Source: Gorsachius magnificus
Lineage: Eukaryota; Chordata; Aves; Pelecaniformes; Ardeidae
DNA length: 64,000 bases
Assembly (NCBI GenBank): GCA_034008185.1
Contig: CM067084.1
Coordinates: forward strand, 12,295,385-12,359,384
Reading direction: 5' to 3'
The translations under genes and the position numbers were made by a program. Each line of letters opens with the position of its first letter. Positions within the stretch are counted from its first letter, which is position 1. Under the pieces are notes generated by a model. It was not told the DNA's origin, did not search any database, and saw only the letters and a program-made list of their open reading frames with translations. Below, piece after piece: positions 37,760 to 49,965 of the stretch.

Positions 37760-40700
37760 TAATTCTCTTTTAAAATAATATTGCAGCATTCCATCTTGAT
37801 GCAATTTTGATTTATCCACAGGTTAACACTTGTGGTACTTACCTTTGTAGCTAAAATGACCAATGCTTATTGAAATTATCTTTTATAAACAAAATGTCAA
37901 GGAATAGATATACTTCTGCTATAAGTCAAATACCTTGTTATAGATTTTTAATTCTCTTATTTATTTCTACTTCTCAGTCTTCACTTAAGCACATCCAGGA
38001 TACACAAACTGGTCTGTGTCAGTACCGAAGACCAGAAAGCCTTCAGTGTTTTCAATCCTTGGTAATATGAGTCTGACTAAGTCTATCAAAATCATGACAA
38101 CAAAGAGTATCTCCTTCCCCAAACAATTATAAATCTAGAGTTGAAAGCTCCACCACCTTGGGCACCAAGCCAAGATCCACTGCTAGTTTGCAGGAGAAAG
38201 AGTATATGGTACTTAAGTAGGAGCAGAATTTGATTAAAAGAATAGTGAATTTGATGGTTTCAAACTAGTGACTCTCTAAGATGCTAGGTGAACTCCTTTC
38301 ACCTCTTCTTCCAAAAATTAAGAGCCTCGTAAGTATATTCCATTCACATGTATCAGAGATTTTCCAAATCGCTTTTCTTTTTTGGAAAAAAAGTGATCAA
38401 TGCTTATAAAATTATTTTCCAGCGTTCAAATGTATTTCAAGCAGCAGGCTGGCATTTAAGATTTGAGTAGATCACGTTTTTTACATGAAAGGCGAATAAA
38501 GGAGCGTTTCACATTGCTTAAGGGACAAGTAGTTTGACCTTCAGTGGCCCTCAGATAAGGTCTTTTGACAAATTCATTAAAACTGGAAACCACCATTTGG
38601 TCATTTAGTATCGTTACAATTTTTTTTCTTGTCAAACTGCGGCCCTGTTTAAAGCAGTTTCAATCAGTTTTAGCAAAGATAAGCAAGTAGAACCTGGTTT
38701 GAACATTATTTGTTATTTATGAAAAATCTCTCATTCTTAGGCAATTGAATTTGCCATCATTCTTTTAACAAAGAGAAAAATTGACACTAAAAAAGAGACT
38801 CCTTGTGAGAAGCGAGCACGTTCGTCACAAATAGTATTGCAGTATTCTGATGCAGAACCACCATAATTATTTTAACTATAATTAAAGTTCCAACCAATGG
38901 AAAAATAGGGATATAAAACCTTTCAGTGTTGTAAGAATAAAGCATAACATTTTCACTTCTGATCCCCATAACCAGCACTCTATTCAGAATATAAAAATCA
39001 TCTAGTTGCTGTTCTTTCAATGAAAAACTTTCAAATTAAGTGCAATGATGTGGGGCAGGTGCCGATGTCAAAGTGAAACTTCAAAGGCTTTACATTCTCA
39101 AAAACCCTTTCTCTTATGTTTTGACTGGAACAAGATAGCATAAGAAACAAAATCTGATAACCAAGGCTCTGCTTTGCCATCTGTGTACAACAATGGAACT
39201 TGGAGAACAATGGGAAGAAAAGCGAAATGCCACGATCTGGAGTTAGGAAATCGTATACAAGCAACTAGTCTTAAATATGTACCATCAAAATATTCCATTC
39301 ATACTGACTTCAAATGCATGAGTTTAGATTGCTGTAAGCTTGGTTCACATTTTTCAATTACTAGTTAAAAGACAGTTCTAAATATTTTACCCATCCCTTC
39401 CCCCACGCTCTCCAAAAAAAGAAAAGCGATATTTCCAGCTTTTATTTCAAAACAGAAGAGCTAGACGGAAAAGTTGGCAGTGCTAGCAGTGGTTACTCAT
39501 GTTCAAACATTTTTACACGTTCAATATTGCTTTTTTTCTTGTTGACTGAGTTCTTTGTCCCTCTAAATTGAGGGACGTAGCAGCAAAACGGGAAAAGGCA
39601 GGGAAAGGAAAGAATATTACACCTGCATGCTGTTGGTGCAGGTGCACCCTGCTTCACCCACCATCTGTACTGCAATGTCTTAATAATCACAGACACTTAG
39701 CTCTCCTAGAGTAAGCACCTTATTCTATTACGTTATTCTTCTGGGAATACACAGCTCTACTCTGTTAAAAAAAATATTTCCAATCTCATTAGCTATCATC
39801 AATCACCTCCTTAGTTCAGGTGGGTAAATGTTTGCAATCGTTGGAAAATCCTGCTAAATGAAGTCAACATAGAGTTCATTTAAAATTAAATAAATAAAAA
39901 AAAAAGCAGGTGTGAATATTTCAGGTACCTGAATAGGTTGTTTATATTGTAGAATGATAGGATGATCTTCCTAGTGCCATAAAATCATTAGGCAGTCATG
40001 ACACTCCGTCAATACGCCAATATATTAGAAAAGGTTACACTAACACCCCATAGCGTCAGCCAGCCCTAAGCACAATCAGATAAGAACTCAGAAGGCGTCT
40101 GTCATGCTAAAGGCATACCAGAGCAAGGTGGAGAAAAGTTCCCAGAGGTTTTCAACCCTCCCAGAGAATATTTTTCCTACCTCCATCTTCCATAATAAGC
40201 AAAACATGAATGAGTAACTTGGATTGCAGCTGCGATCAGGAGTCGGGAAGACTCTCTTGTACAAAGGGGTGTCAGGTTTTAAATGTCCTTTCAACTGTTA
40301 TGCTCTGAAACCATCACACTGTGCGAAATCAAAGTAGCACAGGAATCAAGAGCAAAGAATTCTTTCCTTAAAAGTCCTTATATACTTACCATCCAAGCAT
40401 TTTAAGTGGGGCTTGTGGAAGCAAGTTTCCAAAACTTAATGGTATTAAAAAAAATTTGTAGCACATTCAAAAAATGAATGAAAAAAATGATTACTGGATT
40501 GCTACATAATTCTAAGAATACACCAATATTAGATTTAATAAGCTGATCTCATCTAAACATGACAATAAGCAGAAATTGAAGGTCAGACATACAAGATGAC
40601 TGTATTTTGGAAAGTAATGCCTGAGAAAAAGGCTGAAAGGTTACAAGGAAAAGTAACTGAACGAGAGTTCTATGTGCAATGCAGCGCCTACAAGTGGTAA

Positions 40701-41433
40701 GGCAGTCCTTGGATAGTGGTAAGGCAAACCACAGATTTTGAAGTCAAGTTACAAAGCTGTTGTTGCAAACTTCATCTTAAAAACATTCACAGCCTGGGTA
40801 GATGATCCCCTAGCTTTGGATAAATGCGTGGTGCTTTATTTTTGAGTTCTCTCTTGCTTTATGCACACTGCCTGAAGTCGTTTATACCTGGATTTAAATT
40901 TAACTTCAACATTAATACATCTTGTGCTATTTTGTCCTGTCTTGTCTAATGTAATCAACAGCATGGGTCTTTTATCATTGTCACTTTGTCTGAAGCATGC
41001 AGGGAATGCTCAGCAAACAGGCTACTGGAAGCTTGCTTATTGTATATCACCTCTGACTCCAGCTTCTTATAAAGCAGAGAGACAATATAAATTTGCAGGA
41101 TTTTTTCTTTATATGTTTATCACCAAAAAATGTCAAAATCACCATTGTATTCGTACTGCAATTTCCATATTTTCTGTGATTTACAGATTGATATAAGCTC
41201 AAAGAATGACTCTTAAGAGAGGTAACTCTTTAAAACACATAGTTCTGTTCATGCTGGATAATGATTTTGCTCCTACATCAATCATCTGTAGAGAGTTTAT
41301 ACCAAAATGTTATGGCACATTGTCATCACTGTAGGATATTACAATATATTAAATTCTTTAAAGTTCAGACAAACTTAAATACACTAACAACACACATCAC
41401 ATTTCAAAGTCATCATTTAAATATTGTGGTTGA
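37760..41433. other. AT-rich non-coding stretch, no gene seen
   Basis: Immediately downstream of the truncated retrovirus there is no pol, env or LTR-like sequence. Open frames of up to 90 codons lack motifs. I see no recognisable repeat. Confidence 0.55.
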
Positions 41434-41500
41434 AAGCCTGGACCCATTTAAAGTCAATGGCAAAACTCCCACTGACCTCAGGAGAAGTCAGATCCTGTCC
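41434..41500. repeat. Relic of an ancient palindromic amniote repeat
   Basis: The pattern 'acccatttaaagtcaatggcaaaactcccactgacctca' is a loose inverted repeat around the centre (AAGTCAATGG ... CCACTGACCT). It belongs to a style of old reptile and bird repeat that I recognise from 'cccattgaagtcaatgg' cores. Parts of both arms survive. The family name is unknown to me. Confidence 0.45.
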
Positions 41501-43198
41501 TTTATTGTTGCCTTTATTCATTTTTGCCAACCAAATGACAAATTATTAATAAATGCACAGGATATTACTTAGTCTAAGCAGAGCTGGTAAGAACTAGAAA
41601 AGAAGCTTTTCAAATACATTATACATGAATCAAGCTGTTATCTTTTGAACAATTTGTTCAATGAGTTGGCGTTCAACCAGATAGAGAGACGGTCAAATAC
41701 TGCAAAAGACTATACTTGAATAATTTATTTAATTAATAACAGCTACTTTGGGGAGGATAATGTATTCTGAGTGTAATATTCAACAGCTTACAGCCAAAAG
41801 TGTTTTATCCAACATTAATTACTGTTTTGTTTTGGGGAAGCATAGAAGTATTGTAGGGTTTTGTTTGTTTTGCTTTGATCTTCCATCACAGCACAGTTAC
41901 CGGCACTCATGCTACAGTACACAAAGAACAACCACCTGACTTTTGTTAAATTTAGTTTTATGTTGCTTCAGCAGGTAGGATTTGTTAGCTTTCATCTAAA
42001 CAAATGAAGTGACATTTTAACATTCTGCGTATCACCAATTCAAGCAGTAAGTTTTACAAGATTTAAAAAAAAAAAAAAAAAAGGAAAAAACCTCCAGCCT
42101 CCAAGCAAGTTGAATATAGATAACATTGCCACATTCATGTTTCCTTCAACAGCTGTCTATTAAGTCCATATTATGATTTTCTAAAAATGTTGATTTTTTA
42201 AAAAAAAATGTATTAAGTAATTTACATAAACAGCTGTTATGTTCAATTTCCTATCCTAGGAGGATTCCATTACTGACACAAAAGCATGAAAATAAGCCAT
42301 GTGTAGTTTTAAGCACTGTTTCTTCCCTTAGAGAAATTTTAAGCAAGTCTTCACATCTCTAAGCCAGAGTTCTGCTGTTAGCAGTTCTTTAACATTATGG
42401 CATCCATGCCCCTGACATCTCTGCTCCACCAGACACAGGCAAGAATTTTGGCATTCTCATAACCAAGATGTAGGACAAGCCATACATTACAGCCTTCTTT
42501 CAGACCCTCCCAGCTAGCCTTAGTACACTCAGCTTCTTACACAGACTTTAACCCATTATATCGATGACTACATACAAACCACAAACAGCTCATCAAAACC
42601 GTGAAGAAACTGCAGGAGAACATGAAGAAAACCAAGAGGAGTGCATTCAGATTATTTCTCAAGTAGTTTTTGCTGTATAACAGCAAGATAACCATGCTTG
42701 ATGAAGTACTGGTGTTTTTTCTATCACATCTCATATATGCGATATTTTTCAGACTGAGTGTATACGTCATGTCTACTGGTCTCAGGCTAGAAACATCAGA
42801 TGTGCCTTTGTGGATGCTCATGGGTACATCTGCACTAGTCATGAGGAATAGTACTTTTTGAATGAAAGATAACTTGTGATTTGGAAATCTGACTTTTCTC
42901 TGCCATAGTAGAAAGCTTACTCTACCTTGAAGTCCCTCCAAGTGAGCAAGTCTGCATAGAAGACCAGAGTCAATCGCAAGGGTGCTGTCCCTGTCCTACC
43001 TGGGTGGGTAGTCATTTCCTCTTTCCTGGGGAGGGGGGAGTCCACCGGCTGCTGCCCCCCCCCCCATCACCGGGAAGTTTCCTCATCTAGCTCTTCTCTA
43101 AATTAACTGCAAAGTCACAGCCCATAGCTACTGCTTCCCTGCTGAGGCTGGAGATAATCTATCTTCACTCTGCTTCTGGTAGGCAAGTGGTAGCTTCA
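41501..43198. other. AT-rich non-coding stretch, no gene seen
   Basis: A long poly-A tract lies at about 42065-42082. A minus-strand frame at 42537-42941 is open for 134 codons, the longest outside the LTRs and the retrovirus, but its residue pattern is unremarkable and no family is recognised. An 11-base C run is at 43055-43065. Confidence 0.5.
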
Positions 43199-43400
43199 GC
43201 CGTGACGTTCAGCACCACCGGTCACCTACGGCGAGAGCCTGCTCCCCTGGAAGGGAGGAGAGGAAGAAAACCATCAGCGAGTCGCTAACTGAGACGGTGT
43301 CTCACTTGCCCTGCCACTGCTCAGGTTAAATGAAGCTTGTGGCACGAGGAGTAGACTTCTAGCTAGAGAGGGATGATCGAGCTGGCACCACTACTCTGCG
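43199..43400. promoter_or_regulatory. CpG-rich patch, possible small CpG island
   Basis: About eleven CpG dinucleotides fall in roughly 200 bp at moderately high GC, against very few per kilobase in the flanks. The GC-rich context begins near 42960. Unmethylated CpG clusters in birds usually mark promoters, so this could be the start of an unrecognised transcript or an enhancer. I see no TATA box, conserved exon or long open frame attached, so the role is inference. Confidence 0.3.
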
Positions 43401-45518
43401 GCTGAAATTTTTCTTCAGGGTAAAACTTGCTGGGTTTTCTGATAATGTTGATTCATCCTTTTTAACAAACAACGATTTAGCTAATTGTAATAAGTTTGGG
43501 GAAAAATCAGGTTTGTATTCCTAGCACAAATGCTTATATGTGCATTATGATATTAAATATCTGTAAGCTTTAAAGCTTTTCAATAACCTAATTACAGGCT
43601 TCATTTATTATCTGAAATAACACAATTTTTTTTTTGTTAGTTAGAAAGTTCTTGCAAAGTACAACTTACACAGTTTTTAACTAACATAGAGGGGTTTTTT
43701 TTCATTTTTAATACATTTTCAAATTGATTGGTTCAGAACCTTATGTGCAAACAAAACCTAAAATTTGAAAATAAAAAATATTATCTCAGAAGCTTTTTAA
43801 GAAAACTGTCTTAAATGAGCTCTTGGCAAATATGCGTTATGGTGCAGTCTTCAATCATACCAGTTTATTTTTACTTTTTTTTCTGACAGATTCCTATACC
43901 TTTCAATGCACTGGTGAAATATAGAGGGTATTAAGTAGTGTGTAAAGTATCGCATTTTTAACAAAAATATAGTCTTGAATTTGCCATTTAGAAAAAATAA
44001 TGACAAACTAAATGTTATTTAAATGTCCCTTACGAATTTTAACTAGCACCTTTTGTCACTAGAGTTCCCTGTTCTTGTTTCCAAGACATACATTAAACTA
44101 TGACTATCTGATTTTTATTATCATTAAAAGGAAAATAAAACAGTAAGCATAACATGCTTCCATCACAATCCCCAAATTAAATGTCTCTTTTGAGAGAAAT
44201 TAGCAAAATTGTGCTTAGAAAGGTTATTTCTGGTTACAGCACATTTCTTTTGATAACCCAGATCAAAATATATTAGCTACAAAATGAATTCTGTTTTGGT
44301 GAATAAATCAACACAAGTTACACATGGCAGAATAATTTAGAATAAGGATGGGAAAGCGATTCATTTCTGTGTTTTCACAGATAACTTGTTTATGAACAAG
44401 CAAATCTAACTAATTAAAGGAGCAAAGCCTCTGAAAGGGGAAAAAAATATTGAGAAATTGTCTAGAGCCAGGTAAATGAATTAAAATCACATTAAATCCA
44501 CTATTTCATTTAGTTCTTTGAGTTCTAAGCACATCTCCTCTTCAGGAATAGTTAGTCTAAATGATTTTGATATTTGATAGGATAAACTGTTACTATCTTA
44601 TTTTGCAAGAGTTTGAAACATATAACCTCTAAGCAATGCCTGTCAAATTCCCTTATACCCCCAAGCCTGAAGTCTCAATAAAGTCATCACAAAACGTAGA
44701 AGTGGTGAGCTGCCCTATAGAAAGAAAAGACAAAGGAATTTCAAAAGGTTGCATTTCCTTGATGCAAAATCATTGCTGCTTGTTACCTTACTGTTGTTTG
44801 CTTCTCAAAAAGGATGAGATTATACTCGAGATAAAATGCAAGTGCTGGATTCAGGTTTTTGATGAAGACTGGAGTAATACATTTGTTTCTAGGTTCATAA
44901 CTTAGAGATGACACCAACAATTTAAAATGCTTTTATATTTAAGTGGGTTGGTTTATACAAGCAATATTTAAAATACGTAAATTGTTATTCCTCAAAGATC
45001 CTATAGAATTATTTATAGGTAGCCCTCTGAATATTAAATGTGTTCTGTAGACTGTGAAGCAACCAAGTGCTATTAGGAATAAATAAAATAGTTGTATTAT
45101 TTTCATTGTTCCTGAAATTAGCATGAAGTTTACTTTAAGGCCAGATTTTTTCTCATTATGAAGTATTATCTGAATGACAAGTCACAAATATATCAATTCA
45201 GTTTTGTAAAATTCAGAGGAAAAAACCACCATTGTCATTTTTATTATGGAAATAAAATGGAACAAGAAAAAAAATACCAGAATCTGGTCCTTAGACTTTC
45301 TGATTAAGCTTGCCTTCTCTCTCAAGGCTAAGCCCAACACCTCTCTCAAGACGAAACTTACCTGCGATTGCAAATATACCTGTAGGGGCAGCCAGGAACT
45401 CAGCCTTTATATGCAGAGAACTCCTAATTTCTGTGTTTTAGTGTGCCAGACAAGGTGTATGCAGGAAGCCATCTGGAAGAAGAAAGGGGAAAATAACTGT
45501 GCTAACAGTTGTCCAGGA
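43401..45518. other. AT-rich non-coding stretch, no gene seen
   Basis: Nothing recognisable; only short open frames and T/A runs. Confidence 0.55.
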
Positions 45519-45576
45519 GGCTCTTTCCATTGACTGCAGTTGGGTTTATGAACACTCAGTGCTTTTTCATCAAAGT
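45519..45576. repeat. Relic of an ancient amniote repeat
   Basis: 'ccattgactgcagttgggtt..gaacactcagtgc' is close to the right arm of an old palindromic repeat type of reptiles and birds (CCATTGACTTCAGTGGG followed by GCACTCAGCAC). Just downstream, 'catccttggagatact' (45630-45645) resembles CR1 3' sequence in sense orientation, but is too short to call. Confidence 0.4.
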
Positions 45577-48500
45577 TTGAGTCAGTGGTGGCAGAAGGTG
45601 CTTCAGGGTTCCCAAATGAAATTTGTCATCCTTGGAGATACTGCCTATGTAGGCATTGAGGAACTGGGTGACTAAGAATTAGACTCAGTGAAACAGCGCT
45701 GTTATTTATGCTGAATAGCAAGAAAAAAAACAGCAGGAAGTGTGTGACTTTGGTTTCTCCACCCCAACTGCCTGAACTGAAAGGCTGCTCACCAGGGGTG
45801 CATGCAGGATCACTAGGGGGGCACTGGGGCAGAAATGGAGCACCAAGAGCCTGTAAAAAAACAAAGGAAATATCAGTATGAAACAGACAATGTGTGGGCT
45901 TCCCTCCCCCCCCTTATATAAGAAGAAACCCTGTTCCCTTGTGAATTTCTTTTTTAAAAAATGAAGGACTTTTACCTTACACATCTTTTCAAGTTTCTTG
46001 TTGTTTTGGTTTTTTTTTTAAATAGATTAACTATGAGGTGCCTAAATATTTTTTGTTTGTGGTTAATTGATTGATTTATTCTGTTTCTGTGGAAAAATAC
46101 AATTTTCATTTTATTTTGAATGTTTCATAACTCCAACTATCAGGAAAAATTTTGGATGTTCCATGAAAAGAAATCTCCTGATTATTTCACCCACTAACAT
46201 CAGTTAGTGACTGGTCTGATCTATGCAGGTATGAGAAAAGTGTAGAACTAAGTCGTCTAAATCTTTCAACATGATATTTTAGAAAAGTTTGAAATCTAAT
46301 TACTATAACCCAAAATGCTGACTTTTGAAACTTGATTACTGTTCTGCTTAATTCAATGACAAATTCCTATTTTACTTTAATGGCACCCTAATTTCAGTCT
46401 TTATTACATGTTCAAAACCATTAATGCAAACACCTTAATCTTACCAGTCAGCCTACCAGATGTGTTTTGTTAATCATTGATTAATTTTTTTTTAGCATGG
46501 AATCATGCTATGGAATAAATCATTTATTTATCGGGTTGCTACAGATAGCAGTTATAAAGTTTTTTTATGAATATTGAAAAACAACACAAGTTTTTAAACA
46601 AACACAGGGGTAGGGAGAAAAAACCCCAACACCCTATGGGCTGGATTGATATACCAATGATAACAATAATAAGTGAACATGCACTCTGTTATCTGCAGAA
46701 CTAATGGTGTGCATTCAAGTTTATGAAAGTATCTTCAAGTGGTGCTTACAACTTTCTTTTATCAAAGATGCTGGTCAATACTTTATAGCTCCTCTGAGCT
46801 TATTTACTCTGATCAAAGTATGGAATATAAAAGATTAAACTCTTCTACTAATTACATGCCTGAAGGCACATTAACAATGTAAGTGTCAGAGCTCTGCTGA
46901 AAATTCATTTCGCATTTTTAATAAAAACTGATAGCAAGGTTTTGAATGCATCTAACTGGAAAAAAGTAATTTTTGTTTCAGTAGCTTCTTTATGAGGAGA
47001 GTGTACAAGCCCTGAAACCTCACAAGCACAAGGTTATAGATAATTTGTGCTCTGAAAATAGACTACTAGAAATCTTCCTGTGAAACAGTTCACAGGGAAT
47101 TTCTCCTTAGTAACTTGATGGGACCGAAAAATAACTCTGTGCTAGAAATAAACACTAATTTTTTGATCAAACCCACCAATTTCAAAACTTTCAAACAATC
47201 AAATATTAAAAATGTTACTTGTAGTTTTATGGAACAGAACTCAAGTGTTATCTATTTCAAAATTTGTAAATCTTTTTCATGCCTTAAATGTGAATCTCGT
47301 GTTTCTACAATACTTGACTCCTCTCTTTGCCCCTCCTGCAGCAGACAGTAATTTCCTTAACTGCATTCTGAGAAAACATGACATAAAAGCAGTTTGTAGA
47401 GTCAAAAAAATGTTTGTAGTGTAAGAGGCTCCTGTGGAACTTGGGCTTCTGAAGGTTGGAATATGGCAAAGATGTTTTGCCTTTTGCCATAGCTCTCATT
47501 TATTGTGATTACCTCTCAGCTTACGCTGCTTTCTCAGGGAAGTGAGATCGTCGGACCTTGCCATCAGCGAAACGAGAGCTTCATGTCTTGAACTCAGCCA
47601 CGCCAGGGATGCCAGCTCAATGTTCTCCATCAATCAGCAGAAGGTAGAGAAACAGCCAGGGTGTAAGAAACAATACCGCCTGCGACACTGTTTATTTGTC
47701 CAAGCATAATACACAAAGGGTTTATCTGGTGTCCATTATTTGTCAGAAAACATCCTGAGAAATTAAGCGGTTAGATAAGATGTCACATAAATTCTAGCAA
47801 AAATTTTCAGTTAGTTCTACCTGAACTGTATTTGTAAATAAATGACTGGAGTAAATTTTGAGCTGGAAGTACTATCCCCTTGAATACATGGTAAGGCGAT
47901 CCTCAAGCTTCCTAGATTATGAAGATTTTAACAAGCTTTTCTGTCAGTATTTGTCACCTGGGTGTGAATGCATTACTCCCAGGTGGCTTGGAAGTATTTG
48001 TTTGACTTTCACATGTCTTCATTTTAAACATACCAACATTGATGTGAGAGGTAATGCTGTGACCTCTAAAGATGGCAATTTATGAGTGATCTATGAAAAG
48101 CATCCAGAACAGTAATTTACAAAGAAGTTTTGTTTTGTTTGCTTATAACTGATGTCCAGGCAAGACCTTAGAATTGCTCTTATATCACAAAGAAGAATAA
48201 ACAGCTTAATTAATTTCCTCTGTGAACACTCATGCCAAAAGCTGGAAGGTTTAAAAAAAAAAATAAGGGGGGGGGGGAAGAAAAAAAGCAATCAATCATG
48301 GGCACTAATGTAACGTTTGCGATGATTTTCTGACCCATCTGCCTCTGTGATGAACCTCCACAACAGTTTAACTTATATATAGGAAGCAATAGTTTTTAAA
48401 AAGGCTCATTTTTTTATTCTAGGGGGAAAATAAAACTATTTTCAATTGTCTCCTGCATCTTTAATTTTGAGAGGCAGAATAAGAGAAGAAAGAAACACAG

Positions 48501-49365
48501 TGAGAAAAACAGCAGATGTTTTCTTATTTAAGAGTTATGTACTAAAATCTTCCCTCGAGGGAATCGCCAGCTCTACCAGTTTTGTCAAGCACTGTCACGG
48601 ACCCAAAGTGCACCTCAACATGTCTAATCAGCCTGCAGCCTAGGAAACTGAGAAAATCACTTTACACTTTCCTTCCCCAAATCTCCTCAGATGTGACAAA
48701 GCAAAGGAGGGGGGTGGGAGGCGGTGAAGCTGCAACAGCAGAAAGTAGAAGTGTTTCAGGCACACCAAGATGATGACTTCCTCCTTAAGTCGTCACACAC
48801 ACTTTTTCTTCAGTTGGATTAAGAAAGTTTTTAAATGAATCTTACTCATATTGTAGTAAAAAAAAAGACAATGTCAAGCCTAATAAAAGTTTTGAAACCT
48901 AAAATAATGTTATAGAAGAATCCATTTTATAGCTTATATGAAGAAAAACTTACATGCAACTTCCCTTCTCATGCAACCCCCCAGAGAACGAAGAGATCTA
49001 CCAAATGTTAAGGGTCCAACGATACAGTTAGTAATTTCCCCTTGGACTACAAAAGGAAAAAAAAATCCAGGTGTTCTTATACAACTATAAAACAGAATAA
49101 TAAATACATGTCATGATGACCCAAAATGTTTCTGTGGCTGGTATTTTGCCAGCAGCATGTATCTAAAAATCACAGTTTCTGCTAAAAATAATGACAAACA
49201 AAACTGTTACCCTGCAATAACAGTTCAGCTTGCTTGAGTTTTGCCAGGATGTTTATTGTCAACATTCTTCTTTCCCTGTTAGGTCAAACTGTGCTATTAA
49301 CATCTATCTTTCTATTTAGTTCAAAAGCCCAACCAACACTGAGGTAAATAACAAACAAGTAGAAG
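45577..49365. other. AT-rich non-coding stretch, no gene seen
   Basis: No supportable gene. A poly-G run lies at about 48268-48278 beside a poly-A tract. Open frames are no longer than about 92 codons and look random. Confidence 0.55.
49361..49365. repeat. Target-site duplication, left copy (AGAAG)
   Basis: Identical to 49961-49965 and directly outside the LTR ends. A 6-bp duplication is excluded because the next base on either side does not match. Confidence 0.8.
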
Positions 49366-49960
49366 TGTCGTGGTTTAACCCGGCTGCCAACTAAGCACCA
49401 CGCAGCCGCTGGGGGAGAGAATCAGAGAAAAGGAAAAAAAAGTAAGACCCGTGGGTTGAGATAGAGACAGTTTAATAAGAGAGAAGAATAACAATAATAA
49501 TAATAATAATAATAATGGTAAGAAAATATACAGAATATATAAAACAAGTGATGCACAATGCAATTGCTCACCACCCGCTGACTGATGCCCAGCCCATCCT
49601 GAGCAGCGATCAGTCCCCGAGCCGCGATCACACCGCCCGAGCTGCGACCACTCTGCCCGCAACTGACCAACCAACTCGACCGACCCGACCGACTAACCCC
49701 CCCCCACCCCGAGCATGACGTTATATGGTATGGAATAGCTCTTTGGACAGTTTGGGTCCTAGCTGTGCTGTAGTCCCAGCTTGTTATGCCCCTGGCCAAG
49801 CAGGAGAAGCTCAAAAAGTCCTTGAGCAGTCTGAGCACTACTTGGCAACAACTAAAAACATCAGCGTGTTATCACCATTCTTCTAGTACTAAATCCAAAG
49901 CACAGCACTATGCTAGCTTCTGTGAAGAAAATTAACTCTATCCCAGCCGAAACCAGGACA
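49366..49960 (-). mobile_element. Solitary LTR, minus strand, same family as the LTR at 35857
   Basis: Read on the minus strand this 595-bp element begins TGTCCTGGTTTCGGC and ends TTAAACCACGACA. It is nearly identical to 35857-36463, including the TTTATATA box, the ATT microsatellite and the ATTAAA hexamer. A direct 5-bp duplication AGAAG flanks it (49361-49365 and 49961-49965). No internal sequence is attached, so it is a solo LTR. The overlapping open frames of 60-140 codons on both strands are LTR shadows. It is shorter than its relative mainly through absence of about 30 bp near the 3' end of the LTR. Confidence 0.9.
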
Positions 49961-49965
49961 AGAAG
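49961..49965. repeat. Target-site duplication, right copy (AGAAG)
   Basis: Right partner of 49361-49365. Confidence 0.8.

Noticed and set aside
42537..42941. Minus-strand frame of 134 codons as a gene
   Set aside because: It has no recognised family and no promoter or splice context, and a frame of this length can occur by chance in 64 kb read six ways.
45590..45650. Possible sense-strand CR1 3' fragment
   Set aside because: Only about 16 bases ('catccttggagatact') match the expected CR1 sequence, which is insufficient.
37760..49365. Search for a missing 3' part of the retrovirus joining the LTRs at 35857 and 49366 into one provirus
   Set aside because: The second LTR is in the opposite orientation, has its own target duplication and has no retroviral DNA beside it, so it is an independent insertion.
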